DNA of 64,000 nucleotides, taken from Camellia lanceoleosa. Lineage: Eukaryota; Streptophyta; Magnoliopsida; Ericales; Theaceae. Shown piece after piece: positions 1-11,845 of this stretch. The stretch's first letter is position 1, and the number at the start of each line of letters is the position of its first letter. Both the position numbers and the translations under genes were made by a program. The stretch lies in the NCBI GenBank assembly GCA_025200525.1, contig CM045763.1:66041018-66105017 (forward strand). Direction: 5' to 3'. A model generated the notes under the pieces. The model was not told where the DNA came from. It did no database searches and saw only the letters and a list, made by a program, of their open reading frames with translations.

Positions 1-290
1 CTTCGTTGGCTTCTTTCTGATATGGGCATTTCTCATCCTACTGCCACTACCCTCTATTGTGACAATCAAAGTGTTATTCATATTGCACATAATGATGTCT
101 TCCATGATCGTACCAAGTATATTGAGATTGATTGTCACTTCATACAACAACATGTTATTAATGGCACTGTTCGTCTTATCTTTGTTACCTCTGCCGATCA
201 GACAGCCGATATCTTCACCAAGCCAAATCCTCCAAGATGCTTTCTAATTTACTTTCCAAGATCAAGTTGATATCTGCATTGCCACCTTGA
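1..290 (+). pseudogene. 3' end of Ty1/copia pol (RNase H), partial
   Basis: This is the C-terminal end of a copia polyprotein that enters from beyond the window. Visible marks are the YCDNQS motif carrying an RNase H aspartate and the ADIFTK motif that closes copia RNase H. A one-base shift follows ADIFTK: the first frame stops at 270, while the expected copia ending continues in the next frame to a stop at 288-290. The polypurine tract and LTR follow at once. The role in the family is to degrade RNA of the RNA:DNA hybrid during reverse transcription. This copy is frameshifted and probably inactive. Confidence 0.85.
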
Positions 291-293
291 GCT

Positions 294-303
294 TGAGGGG
301 AGG
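294..303 (+). other. Polypurine tract of the copia element
   Basis: The purine run TGAGGGGAGG directly abuts the LTR start TGTTAG. This is the normal site of plus-strand DNA priming in LTR elements. Confidence 0.75.
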
Positions 304-468
304 TGTTAGCTATATTGCCATATTGTGCACCATATCATATTATGTTTTACCATGTTACCATATTATGCATTACTTACTATATTTTACATCACCATATTAG
401 CTTCTCCTTCTCCTATATAAATGAGTCTTGTATTCTCTCATTATTTATTCATTGAAATATACAAAGTT

Positions 469-499
<31 letters not shown>

Positions 500-529
500 A
501 TGTATATATATATATATATTTTCATAACA
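304..529 (+). repeat. Short (226 bp) 3' LTR of the copia element
   Basis: The LTR begins TGTTA and ends TAACA, a 5-bp terminal inverted repeat. It contains a TATA-like TATATAAAT near 413-421 and a CT/TA microsatellite at about 473-519. The partner 5' LTR lies outside the window, so the target duplication cannot be tested. Confidence 0.75.
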
Positions 530-1490
530 GAATCTTGCTGGTTTTGAAAGTTTTTCTAAAGTCGTAGAATATGAGAAAGATCAACTTCAGCATGAGTAGC
601 TTCTTTTGAACTTAAAACATTAAGAGAGAGAGATCCATCAATATTCATATTTTTCATTTTGCTAAGCAAAATATTAACAAATTCATCATTTTTAGAAGAT
701 AAGATAAGATAATTTAAAATTACAAAGAGCTACGGGAGGTTTGAGATTAACATGTTGAATGGAAGAAGATTGAGTAACATGCGGTTATACACTTTTGTTA
801 CTAAGAATATGCTCAACAGATTCTTCAATACAAGTTAATTGAGAACCAATCGTTTGAAAATGAAGATTGGTATAATTATTTTGTTTAATGATAGAATTAA
901 GGTCTTTAACCTTGCAATATTGACCTAATTTGTCATCACTAATAGTAGGTCTGACATATGCGGAAATAGCAAGAGGTTCGGAATTGGTATTATTATTTGA
1001 TACTAATTCTACGGATTCAATAGGAGGGTAAAGGGATGAAAAGGTTTTTCCCTTAAGGTCATGTTTGTTTGGGTGGACATGAGCTTGGGATTGGACTAAT
1101 AGTCCAATAAAATTGTTAATCCGATATTTAGTTAAACAATTGAAGTACGGACTAATTATTTTAAACTTGACTATTAGTTAAGATAAGATACATAATCCAA
1201 CGGATTCGTAGTCCTACGACTATTAGTCATGGGAATGCTAATCCAATCCGCCCAAACAAACATGGCCTAATAGTAGTCCATGTTTTATAAAAATTATCTA
1301 AAGTATTGATTCAGATTCTGGAAGAATTTCCATTACAGTAACAAATTCATAGAACCATTCAGTAAAAGGAAATTTTTTTGATGAACTTCAAGATGGAAAT
1401 AATACTGACGTTTATAAAATTGTTGCTGATTTTTGGTATATCTTTTGAAATACCATTCCCCAAATTGCTAATATTGGGGATGCTAAAATT
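530..1490 (-). pseudogene. Degenerate antisense coding relic, possibly endogenous pararetrovirus or retroelement
   Basis: On the minus strand an open stretch of about 80 codons runs from about 1050 down to about 800. Short in-phase pieces occur on both sides (about 1270-1400 and 560-790), separated by stops and shifts. The pieces join in order once the MITE at 1057-1267 is removed in thought. The composition (Asn/Ile-rich) and layout resemble the movement/capsid-side coding of endogenous caulimovirids as I remember them, but I recognise no diagnostic motif. A copia or gypsy gag relic is an alternative. Clearly non-functional. Confidence 0.3.
1057..1267. mobile_element. Tourist/PIF-Harbinger-like MITE (211 bp)
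   Basis: The ends form an inverted repeat: GGTCATGTTTGTTTGGG at the left against the complement of CCCAAACAAACATGGCC at the right, followed by a further match around GACTAATAGTC. The element is flanked by TAA at 1054-1056 and 1268-1270, the 3-bp TAA/TTA duplication typical of PIF/Harbinger transposons. It has no coding capacity, so it would depend on a transposase encoded elsewhere. It interrupts the coding relic on the minus strand. Confidence 0.8.
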
Positions 1491-2777
1491 CCTGATTAAT
1501 CATTTTACGAATTTCACATATATTATAGTGATTATATAATTCTAAATAAAGTATTTTCATTTATTTGGTTTATTATGTTTTGAAATAAATTGAAATGTAT
1601 TTGTATTTATATTTGTATTTGTTTGTTGTCATATTAAAGCATCAATATTTTTTGTTTTGTTTTGTTTTGTTTTTTGGTTATAATATTATAGCATTTATTC
1701 GTAATAGTAGTGGAAAAGTCAAAAACTAATAAATAAGGGTAATTCTGTTTTTTATTTTTTATTTTTATTATTTTTAAGGGAAATGTTACACCAAACGAAA
1801 TTTGTACATGCAAATTTTATATGAAATAGTGTGCCTCATTATATCTATTTATTAAGCTAAAATATTTATCATTATAGTTTGTAATTATAAAATTATCATT
1901 GTTATATGAATATATAGGATTGCAGTTACCTATAAATCTGTTTGAAAGTCTATAGGGCTTGTCCTGAGTCTATTTTAATAATTCGAATCATTTGTATTAT
2001 AATTGAGTAGATCATTTATAAATAAATAAAAAATAGATTAATCAGGTAACAAGATCAAATTTATTTTTAATAAAATAAACGCTTAGCATGATTTTAATTG
2101 TTTTTTTAAAAGAAAAATTAAGAAATAATCATGGAATTATGAATGTCCAATTAACTTAAAATTTTTTATGAATAATATGTTCGATAAACTCTACAATAAG
2201 GGTTTGAATTACAAAATTGACTTAGAACAAACCCTCACAGCCTCACCATTTTGTTCTTAAATTTTATATAAAATATCACTTTTTTAATAAATAAAGATAC
2301 TATCATCCACCATCTGAAAAAAAAAAAAAAAAAAAAAACTATCATCCAAAAAAGAAATTTTTGAATGAAGTGGCAGTGGTTTGATGGTGAGTGGGGATCT
2401 CCAACGGCACCGTCGCAGGCCTTACAATCAATTGGGTTAGACTTGGTCCTTCTTTCTCAGCTATTCTCTATTTTATTTTTTTATTTTTTCTCTTAAAAAT
2501 TAAATTTAAACTCAAATATCACACTTAATAATAAAATATTTCATCCATCAAACCAAAATCTTGAATAGTATGAGTTTTAACTCTCCTTAATTAAATGCGA
2601 GTCTTTAAGATTTTTCTTGTGCTTGTTGGGTTTGTTGTATGTTTGTAACTATTGATTTTGTATTTGTTTGGGATTTTTATTATATTTATCGAGTTTGTTG
2701 TATATTTATAATTTAATAAAATTTCTTTTATCATAATTAAATGCATAATTTGGTATAATTCTTAAAACAATTGTAAA

Positions 2778-2813
<36 letters not shown>

Positions 2814-3878
2814 TAATTTAAGAGTTCATTTGGAAAGTGAGTTGATTTTTTGACTTTTTAATTTTTTTGACTATTTTAGCATGGGGCTAAAAAGGCTCGT
2901 TTGAGATAGACTTTTTGATTTTTTTTTTAATTTTTTGTAAGAGAAATAATGTAATGATTATGAATTGGACGTAACATTTTATCTTATTAGGCTAAAAAGT
3001 CGATTTTGTCTTTTTGTAACTAAAATAGCCTCAAACTCAACCCAACCCAACCCAACCCAAGTTGCCAAACGAAAGGCTAAGAGGGGAAAATTGAGGGCCT
3101 TTATTATGTGGGATTGGCTTCTTTCCAGTCTGTGATCGGGCTGGAAGGTGCTGTTGGGTCCATGGAGGTCCACCACGGGTCTCATTTCAATAATTTGAAC
3201 GTTCAATATGTAAAACTTGTCGAGTGCTATATGTCTGTATAAAATTACGTTGATTAGATATCGATAGCTATTTCATCGGATCAAATTTCTATCAATTGTT
3301 TATTTTTTCATCTTTTTTTTATATACAAAATTGATTTGATCACATAACTATCGATATTCGATCAATAATTCAGATTATCGAAACGAGACTCATGATAAAT
3401 CTCCACAAGTTTGATAACACCCTCCAATCTGATCACATACTGAAGGAAAATCAAACCCTTATTATATTTGTAAGTGAATATCATAATTCCAATATGTATG
3501 CAAGTACAAAGGAAAAAAAAATCATAAAAATGATTGAAATTGTTAAGAGAGAGAGAAGAATTCTCTAAGGCTATATTCGAAATTTAGATTTGTAAAATGA
3601 AAAAAAAAAAAAAAAAAAAGTAGAGGGGATTTGTAAATAATAATAATACTAGGCTAAGTCCTATGTAATTTTTTATAGAGTCTCAAGTCCTATTTTCATA
3701 AGAATGTATTCTATAAGATCTTAATCTTTTTACCCCCATTTTCCCACCTTCCCTAGACAAAATTCTTCATCTTTCCTAGATATTTACCCTTCCAGCGTCT
3801 GAACCTGGGCTACTCGTAGTTGGATTTGTCTGCTACTCCGGCTACTCACCGCTCTCACCAATCCATCTGCCACGAATG

Positions 3879-3968
3879 GCGCCAACATTTTTTTAATATC
3901 AACAAAATCAATCAAACTGACTTGCGCCGACATTTTTTTAATATCAACAAAATCAATCAAACTAACTT
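3879..3968. repeat. Tandem duplication, 45-bp unit x2
   Basis: A unit starting GCGCC and containing AATATCAACAAAATCAATCA occurs at 3879 and again at 3924 with very few changes. The short open frames across it are products of the repeat. Confidence 0.8.
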
Positions 3969-4333
3969 TCAAATATCACCTCCACAAATATACCAACCAA
4001 CCCAACACACAAACACCGAACAAGGCAACCTGGTTGGTATAAATATGAATTTATGCAATTTTTATGAACCAACTTACAGTTGTGTTTTTGGGGTTTTGAG
4101 ATGAGAAAACACTGATTGCAGAAGATATTTGATTTCGTTTTTGTTGTAATAATTTTTTTTTCCTTTAAATGCCTATGTTTTCTTTGATTTTTTTACATAA
4201 AAAAAATAAAAAAATTCAAAAAATAAAGAATTTTTAAAATTTTACAATTAATAATACAAAATAAAAATATATTAAAATTATATATCTATTTCAAAACAAA
4301 CGGATTAAAAAAATAAAAACTTATTAAGTTTGC

Positions 4334-4663
4334 GAAACGTAACGTGACACATTACGTTACGTTTATGTAAATGTCGCATTACGTTTATATAGGTGTCACG
4401 TTACGTTACGTTTATGTATGTGTCACATTACGTTCATATTGGTATCACGTTACGTTTATATAGGTGTCACGTTATGTTACGTTTATGTAGATATATCACG
4501 TTACGTTTATATAGGTGTCACGTTACGTTACGTTTATGTAAATATATCACGTTACGTTTATATAAGTGTAACGTTACGTTACGTTTATGTAGATATGTCA
4601 CGTTACGTTTATATAGGTGTCACGTTACGTTTATGTAGGTGTCACGTTACGTTACGTTTATAT
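4334..4663. repeat. Minisatellite of ACGTTACGTT / TTTATATAGGTGTC units
   Basis: About 330 bp of alternating blocks: (C)ACGTTACGTTACG followed by TTTATGTAG or TTTATATAG and then a GTGTCACG link. The unit is 24-50 bp depending on whether ACGTT is doubled. Two frames stay open throughout only because the units lack stops, and their peptides are purely repetitive. The 5' end starts with an inverted copy of the motif (AACGTAACGTGACAC). Confidence 0.85.
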
Positions 4664-5560
4664 CAATTTTCTATATATGGTTTTATTACTTATTTATGAT
4701 ATTAACAACTAATATTGAGGGTAAATATGTCAACAAACTTCCCATAGAACTTATGAGAACATAAATTTTTTTGTGGGACCAAATGTAGCACAAGTCTCCC
4801 TAATAGGACTTCTAAATAATTTTCCCTAATAATAATAATAAACTCCTATTTTAATGACAAATCACTTTTTGCTTCATCTTCCTTTTCTTCTCCATAAATC
4901 CGTAAATCAATTCACATATCTAAGAACTCCTAATTTTATGCAATGATACTGGTTGGAGATTATTATTTATCCGACAAATTTAATTCTTAGGAGATTATAT
5001 GTCCCATAAATAAATGAGTAATACTACAAACTCAAAAAAAATTATCCAAAAATTACTTAGAAACATCAATGTGTGATTCAAATTCATTCTATACATTGAC
5101 CCCACAATACACATTTTCAATCTCCACCACACACCTTATTCTTGACCCAAATCTAAGACGGTAAGTTCAGGTTCCAAGACTTCTTGTAAATAAATAATCA
5201 TATCCTTTAAATATCTCCCGTTCTTTGCAAAATAATTTTTAAAATTTTATATTATTCTTTCATCCTATAAGGTTTATTTTTTTATTTTTTGCAGTCAATT
5301 TTTTCAATAAAAGATTTCACCAATAACTAAAATTTTTCCAAAATTTCTATTTAAAACACAAATTATAAACTCAAAAAAAAAAATCAAATTAATTTGAAAA
5401 TTATTAAAAATATATAAATTTAAATTTAAGACAATGTGTCCTATAGATGACGGAGACATTTTAACAAAAAAATTATTTTTTTTAATAAAAAATAAAATAA
5501 AATTTTCTCGTTCCGTTAAAAATTTATTTCAACACGAACAACAGCAGAAAAATTGAGAGA

Positions 5561-5663
5561 GAGAATAATCTAGAGTGAGGAGAGAGGAGAGAGAGAGACA
5601 TATATGGGTTTCTGTTATTTCAGGTTGTGATTGTTTGGCGTTTGGATTTGGTAGGTGAGAAAA
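5561..5663 (+). promoter_or_regulatory. GA-rich leader/promoter-proximal region of the MBD gene
   Basis: Runs of GAGAGA (about 5556-5600) precede the ATG at 5664 in a favourable context, GAAAAATGGCG. I see no convincing TATA box; GA/CT-rich leaders are common in plant housekeeping genes. The transcription start cannot be placed from sequence alone. Confidence 0.45.
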
Positions 5664-5783
5664 ATGGCGACATCAGTCGACGATGCCCAAACCCTTGCCG
5701 GCGACGAACTCTTCTCCTTTGAACTCCCTGCTCCTCCTGGCTGGAACAAAAAGGTTTCTCTCTCTCTCTCTCTCTCTCTTCAA

Positions 5784-5815
<32 letters not shown>

Positions 5816-8800
5816 CTATATCTATATATTTGTATATATACTCTTTCACTTTCATTTCTTTGAAGTTATATTGTTTTTGTGCTTTGAATTTTGTGTATTT
5901 GGGTCAAAATTGGGTTTATTTGGGGGTGAATTTTGTGGAATTGTGTGGTTCTGTTGTTGAATTTGATTCACTGTTGATGGTTTTGAAGCTAGGGTTCGTT
6001 GGCATAGTGTTATTATGAATTTGTGCAACTTGTTTGAGGTTTCTCTGTTTTGAATTTTCTCGGGCTGCCTAGGCTTTCCGTTTGCTTCTTTATCATACTT
6101 AGAAAAAAAAAAAAAAAAAATAGAATTTGAACCATGCTGGTTTTCTTTTTAGGGTTTTCTGAAAGGGTTCCACAAATTAGGATTCGCTGTCTTTCTCTCT
6201 CTGTATCTCTGCTGTAATTCTCAATTTTTCTTATTCTGTTTTCGGGTTGTTAAGGGAACGAAGAACTAACTGCTGTAATTGGTCCTAGGAATGGAACTGC
6301 AATTATCTGGTGTTTCTATGCCCCTTTTTGTTTGATATTGAAGGGATTACTGTTTGGAAAGTAGGATTTAGTTGGAAAGATGTAGAATGACTATCCCTTC
6401 GATTATACGAGAATGGAAATTTGCACGATTATTCGTTTCTCTTTTATGAAGTGATTTTGGAAATGTGGGTTGCTGATTGATATGTCATGGACTAATAATC
6501 AATGGGTACCTTCATGGTTCAATCTTATTGTGGAATGAACTATCATTATTACACTGTCCAAACGCCTTGAAGGAAGTTTAGAAACTAAGACAGCATTATC
6601 CTAAGGCTACCATTCCTAACTTTAGCAAGGAATAGAATAAGCCTCTAGCCATCAAAAGTGTGGTCTTTGGATTTTGCATTCTTAGGGTAATTGGGCTTCA
6701 TCAAAGGTGTGAGCTGATTTTTTTATGGGTTTGTTTGAAAGACGAATAAAGCACAGTTAAGAGACTGGCTATAGGAAGAATGTGCAAATGGAAGTTTTTG
6801 TAAGCGTCCAAAGTATTTGAAAGAGCTAAAAGCATGCATGTTGACCACAAAGACTTGATACCCACATCTCCAACTGATGGTGGTAATTAGCTATAAAAGG
6901 CACTAAGAATAGTGGCATCAAATGAAGTCCTTTGAAATTTATGTACTAGCTGGTGTAGAGCATTTGATGAAGACATAAATTTTTTCTTATGCTGACAAAT
7001 TCACAGTAGGCTTTGGGACATTTTATTAGCTTGCCAATGTTTCCCTCAAAACAAGATCATTTATCTCCAACCGGAAGATACATCAACTCTATGATCGAAC
7101 AAGAAGAAAATTTGCTCAGTTTCCCACTTGAATTGGCTTATATGGCCTAGGAGATTTCAGAGTTAATCATTTCAATTTCACTGTTTGCCTACAGTTATCT
7201 AACTTTTGTATCGATGCTCTAACATGACTAGAGAAAATTGAGTCTTTTAACACATTCTTTATGGAAAAATCATAGACATTGGCAGGAAAATATGCAATTT
7301 GCTTATAATCTTTTGAAGAGAGTCATTGCTACAAATTTCAAAATAAGTTTGATGATTGACTGAAAAACTTTTTTACCATATTAGCTGCTATGATTCATGT
7401 GATAAATTTTGGCTCCTTTGCAAAGATTAGGGGTTTTGAGCATGAAGAAACAACTTGGTCATTAGTGTTTAACAAAATGCTAATGGGAGAGATGGATTTG
7501 TGCCAAGACATGAAAGGATAAATTTGAAATGAACATATCTGTGGGAATTGGAAGTTGCACTATTAAAAAGATAAAAGGACAGAAATCCAGATTGATATGT
7601 TTATTCATGTGCAATGAGGACCAATAACTACACCAAGTAGGGAGAGTGATGTGGTCCACAACGAGGTTGTTGCTACGGTGAGCGAAGAGCTAGAAAGACG
7701 CACAGGAGCATCATGTTTAATTGAAATTGTGGCGAGGATGGAGTGAAAGATACACACAGTAGCTTACCTAAAATAACTGGGAATTTAGTTGAGAATCAGG
7801 GCTAACTTGAATCGCATCTGCATGATCAAATCATGCCCAAAAATATATCACAGAGGTGTATAACATGATCTAGTATTTTGATGCTAGGTGCTGCCTTTCA
7901 TATGGTGTAGTTTGTTTACAAGTTCTGCAAATTGGCATAATTTATGGTATATCTGTAGGCTTCAGATTCTGTACTTTTTTGTAATCATTTAAATGAAATT
8001 GGAGATCAAAATCCTAATTTGCTAGTTCACTTGTGTTTCATTTGTCCTCAAGTCATCTGGGTTTGGCATTTATCACTTTTGAGGTGAACACAATTTTGAT
8101 TGAAAGTTTAAGGTACTGGTTGTGTTAAAGAATAATGGAAAATTCCTTACAAGTGAGGAGAATGACACTCCAAATGAGCTGAAATTTTATGAAGTTTATA
8201 AATACGTTTCTTTTTGCTAATACACTTCAACTAGACAGCCCTTAAAAACTGTCTCCAGAAGTATGAGGATTTGTGAAAGATCAAGGGTGCTGATTGTGTT
8301 AAAGAATAATGGAAAATTCTTCACACTTGAGGCGAACGAAGCTCCAAATGAGCTGAAATTTTATGAAGTTTAGAAATGGGTTTCTTTTTGCTAGTACACT
8401 TTTTTTTTGATAAATAATCAAACTTTATAAGAAAGCACCAAGGCGATGCAAAGGATACAAATATGCAACCCACCACAGGGCCAAACAAAACTAACTAATT
8501 AAATCGTCCACAAAATCTACAAAACCCAAAACATTGGGGTTGACTATACCTGTTACCCAACTATATAACACCATCAACAACCTATTCTCTATCCAAGAAA
8601 CAGAATGACACTCATCCCGAAACACACGCCTATTCTGTTCTAACCATACCAGCCAAAGCAAACAATGGGAAGCAAGAACCCAAGCCTTCCGGCGCCGTTC
8701 AATTAGACATCACTTGGGAACTGTCTCCAGAAGTATGAGGATTTGTGAAAGATCAAGGGTGCTGTTACTAGTGAAAGAAGTTCATTTACAAGTTGTCAGT

Positions 8801-9372
8801 TGAAATTTCATATGTAAGACGAGTTCTTAATCATCATTAGAATCTGCTTTCATTCAGTTAACGAAGAATGAAATATTGCATAAAGACTAGGAAAAAGTTA
8901 GAATGGGTTGAATAAAGATTTTACTATGTTCTGAAAATAACTCCTTTCTGCTCATTTTCTCTCAAGGAGTCATCACTTGAAAATAGTTTCCAGAAGTTAG
9001 AAGATTTGTAAAAGGCTTGGGATGCTTTTGCTGAATAAAGGCCTTTCCATTCAAGTTGTGTTGTCTTAAAGGTTGAAACATGAGTTAATTTATATGAAGA
9101 TAGTTCATTCTCAGAATTCCCCTAATCATCAAAACCTGGTTTTTGAAATTGTGATCATAAAACATTCAGAATTATTGTCTGTTTGTATTTATGCTCCTTT
9201 TTTGTGGTGGGTTAGTGTTTGTGCAGGTGTATTTGTGTTTGAATTACCAAATCCTTAACTGAACTCAACTAGGCTTAATAATGTTCACTTGAGATCAATT
9301 ACATGGATTTATCTTCTCCACTCAGCTCTATGTGAAGCCGTACCCATGTTTTAGTCAATCCTTTCATCTCTA

Positions 9373-9414
<42 letters not shown>

Positions 9415-11769
9415 AACCCTCATTGTATATAGCCTTCCTTTTGTTCTTTTGGTACCTTGAACTTGAATCAAGTTACTGTTTCATATTGGTTTACAGTAAG
9501 GCTTGCCTGGGGATAGGGCTGCATACATCCATCCCCAGTCTCCACTTTAGTGGAGCCTCATGCATTGAGTTGACCTTTTTTTACCAAGGCCTTATAGCGA
9601 TGAGCGGATGTGTTGATTGTTGACTCTCGTATTGAACTTGCTATAAATAATAATTCTGTTTTGGTTCTGTATATTATAGATTTCTGATTGTGGGACATAT
9701 GAATATTAATGATGCCATGACCCCCTCTCTAAAATCTAAGCACCCTGTATTAATACAAGTGTGTAGAGGAAGTATGAAGTGAAGTGGCCCGTTTTCTGTA
9801 ATCTATTGCTTAGAATAAGCTCTCTGTAGGTACTCAATTTTTTTATGAATATCTCTGCTGAAAATATATATTGGTGTATTCATGTGGATGCATCTTAGTG
9901 ACCTATGTCAGTTAGGCCTCCCAAGCACCCTTGTCAAGGCTAAAGCTTCATGTCTCAGTGACCTTTGTCTTCTGAGGCTTCCCAAGAAGTTGGTGGGGCT
10001 GAAGGTTTACAAGGGAAATGAGTGAAAAACGCATGAATTGAGGTAATGTCGAAGTACAAAGTTACATGGACATATCTCATATTAAAGAAACTTTTGTAGC
10101 ATGATGTTATAGCTGCCAGTGAATTGTTTCATAATGCTATGCCTGCTGTCTATATGATTATGAAATATTAATATATTTGTTTATTTGGAACACAGATTAC
10201 TGTGGTACACAGTGGAAACATAGTTCGATGTCTTCGTTGAGGTTATATTTGGAGTCGTCTTATATCTTTCTTATTGCAAGTTTGTTTTGTGAAGCTTTGG
10301 TTAATCTTTTAAGCTGGTTTAGTCCTTCAAAGTGCTTCCAGATATCAAGAGCTTTGTTGGGATAGTTGCTTGCTAGAACAAAGGAGACCTTTGCAATCAC
10401 CATCTTGTATATGGCCTCTCTTCTTATTTAGTTTGGCAGAGGTTGTCTACTTCAGAAATGATTAGATAAGTTGGTTAGTTCTTTCTGAGATTTATTTTTA
10501 AAGATTTCTACTTCCATTCCATGTCATGTGGAAGAGGGAAGATTATAAGGTATTTTGACACTGGTTTTGATTTTGGTCATCTTGTTCTTCAAAAGTAGGG
10601 CTATGGTAGCAGTCTGGATGTTAGTCTAATAGGGGTGATTCTGTTAGGCTTCTGTCACTTGAAAAGAGTTTGACAGCTTTTAACCGTACAAAATTTTGGA
10701 GCAGATATGGTGAGGGTTTGGAATATACAATGAGATCTTGTGGATGCAAGAATGTGGATCATTGTCAGTTGAATTTGTCAGAAGAACACAGCCATCGGAC
10801 TGGTACAGCAATGATATGTGATCAAATACATGCTCTGATGTGTATCAAAACTTGTGGAAAGGTTGCCTAGTCTTACTCCTAAAGAACACTTGTATAGTTG
10901 ATAGTTGCAGCCGTAACGAACATGAATGTGCATATTGTACATCAAAGAATGGCCTTATGTGATATGTAGGCTTTTGCTTAAGAGTTTCTTGTTAGGGTAT
11001 TGCTTTGTGTTTTCTCCTTTTCTTTTGTAAGAGGATGCCTTATCCTTGCTTACTTTTTTGATTTATCAATTAAATTCTTTGTTGTTGATCAAAAAAAAAA
11101 GAAGAAAAAAGAATGGCCTTGTGTAATCTGCAGTGTAGAAGTGAATTTAGGCCAAGTCTAAGGTACATATTAAGAGGGCATGTTCCATATGCAAGTTATG
11201 CCCTACTCTGGTGTTGGTTTTGACTTGAAGTGGTAGTGGGATTCACATATTGTCAAATCAAAGTGGGCCAACCTTGGTTACAATCCAAAGTGGTGTTTGG
11301 TTATGAAATTAGTCTTGGTTATGCCCCAAAGTGCTTTTGGTTATTCCAAAGTGTCATAGGGTTATGTCTCAAAGTAGTAGGCACATATGGTATGCATACA
11401 GAAAGGGATGAGTATTGTAGTAGGACCCATGAATTTATGTTGTTTCAGTTGACCCATGAATCTAATTAGGGAAGTTTATGGAAGCCTCTGACAGTTACCC
11501 TTACAAGTGTGTAGACTCTAGTCATTCTGTTTTGATTTGAGATAGAAAGTTGGAGTTTAACAATGATCTACTTATTTCCTATGCTCTCTCATAAATAGGA
11601 TGTGTTTATTTTTCAGAAGTTTAGTTCCACTTCTAACTCTTCACTCTTAACTTACCCATTCTCATTCATTTCCCGACCCTATACTTCAATACCATTAAGT
11701 CTGCTTTTTGAATTTTTGTTCTTTTTCTCCTGAGAAAAGATTTGTGTAAAACAAAGCTGTCTTCATCTG

Positions 11770-11813
<44 letters not shown>

Positions 11814-11814
11814 C

Positions 11815-11845
<31 letters not shown>

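Larger units (their letters stand above)
1491..5560. other. AT-rich intergenic region, no gene seen
   Basis: I see no supportable gene. It holds a TTTTG repeat near 1652-1676, poly(A) at about 2317-2338, a GA run at about 2782-2810, an AACCC array at about 3040-3062, poly(A) at about 3600-3620, and the tandem repeats listed separately. A stretch at about 2825-3090 with repeated AAAAGTC/GACTTTTT motifs resembles the MITE-like DNA near 14.7-15.5 kb. Confidence 0.6.
5754..11772 (+). other. Large (6.0 kb) intron of the MBD gene
   Basis: The intron opens with GT in a CT/TA microsatellite (about 5757-5830) and ends TCTGCAG. Inside are a repeat array at 8111-8771, an antisense LINE end (8401-8697), a TC/AC microsatellite (about 9372-9415), a short retroposon (10961-11107) and a loose repeat at about 11240-11380 with a recurring GGTTATG...CAAAGT motif. 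I see no other supportable gene in it; short open frames at 9073-9623 and 10177-10870 look random. Confidence 0.7.

Noticed and set aside
3040..3062. AACCC array as interstitial telomere DNA
   Set aside because: The plant telomere unit is TTTAGGG/CCCTAAA; this is a five-base unit in a short run.
4393..4699. Two repetitive open frames (81 and 93 codons)
   Set aside because: They run through the ACGTT minisatellite, have purely periodic peptides and no start context; not genes.
5673..6018. Long open frames on both strands over CT/TA repeats after exon 1
   Set aside because: Microsatellite translation; the plus-strand frame is real only up to the donor at 5753.
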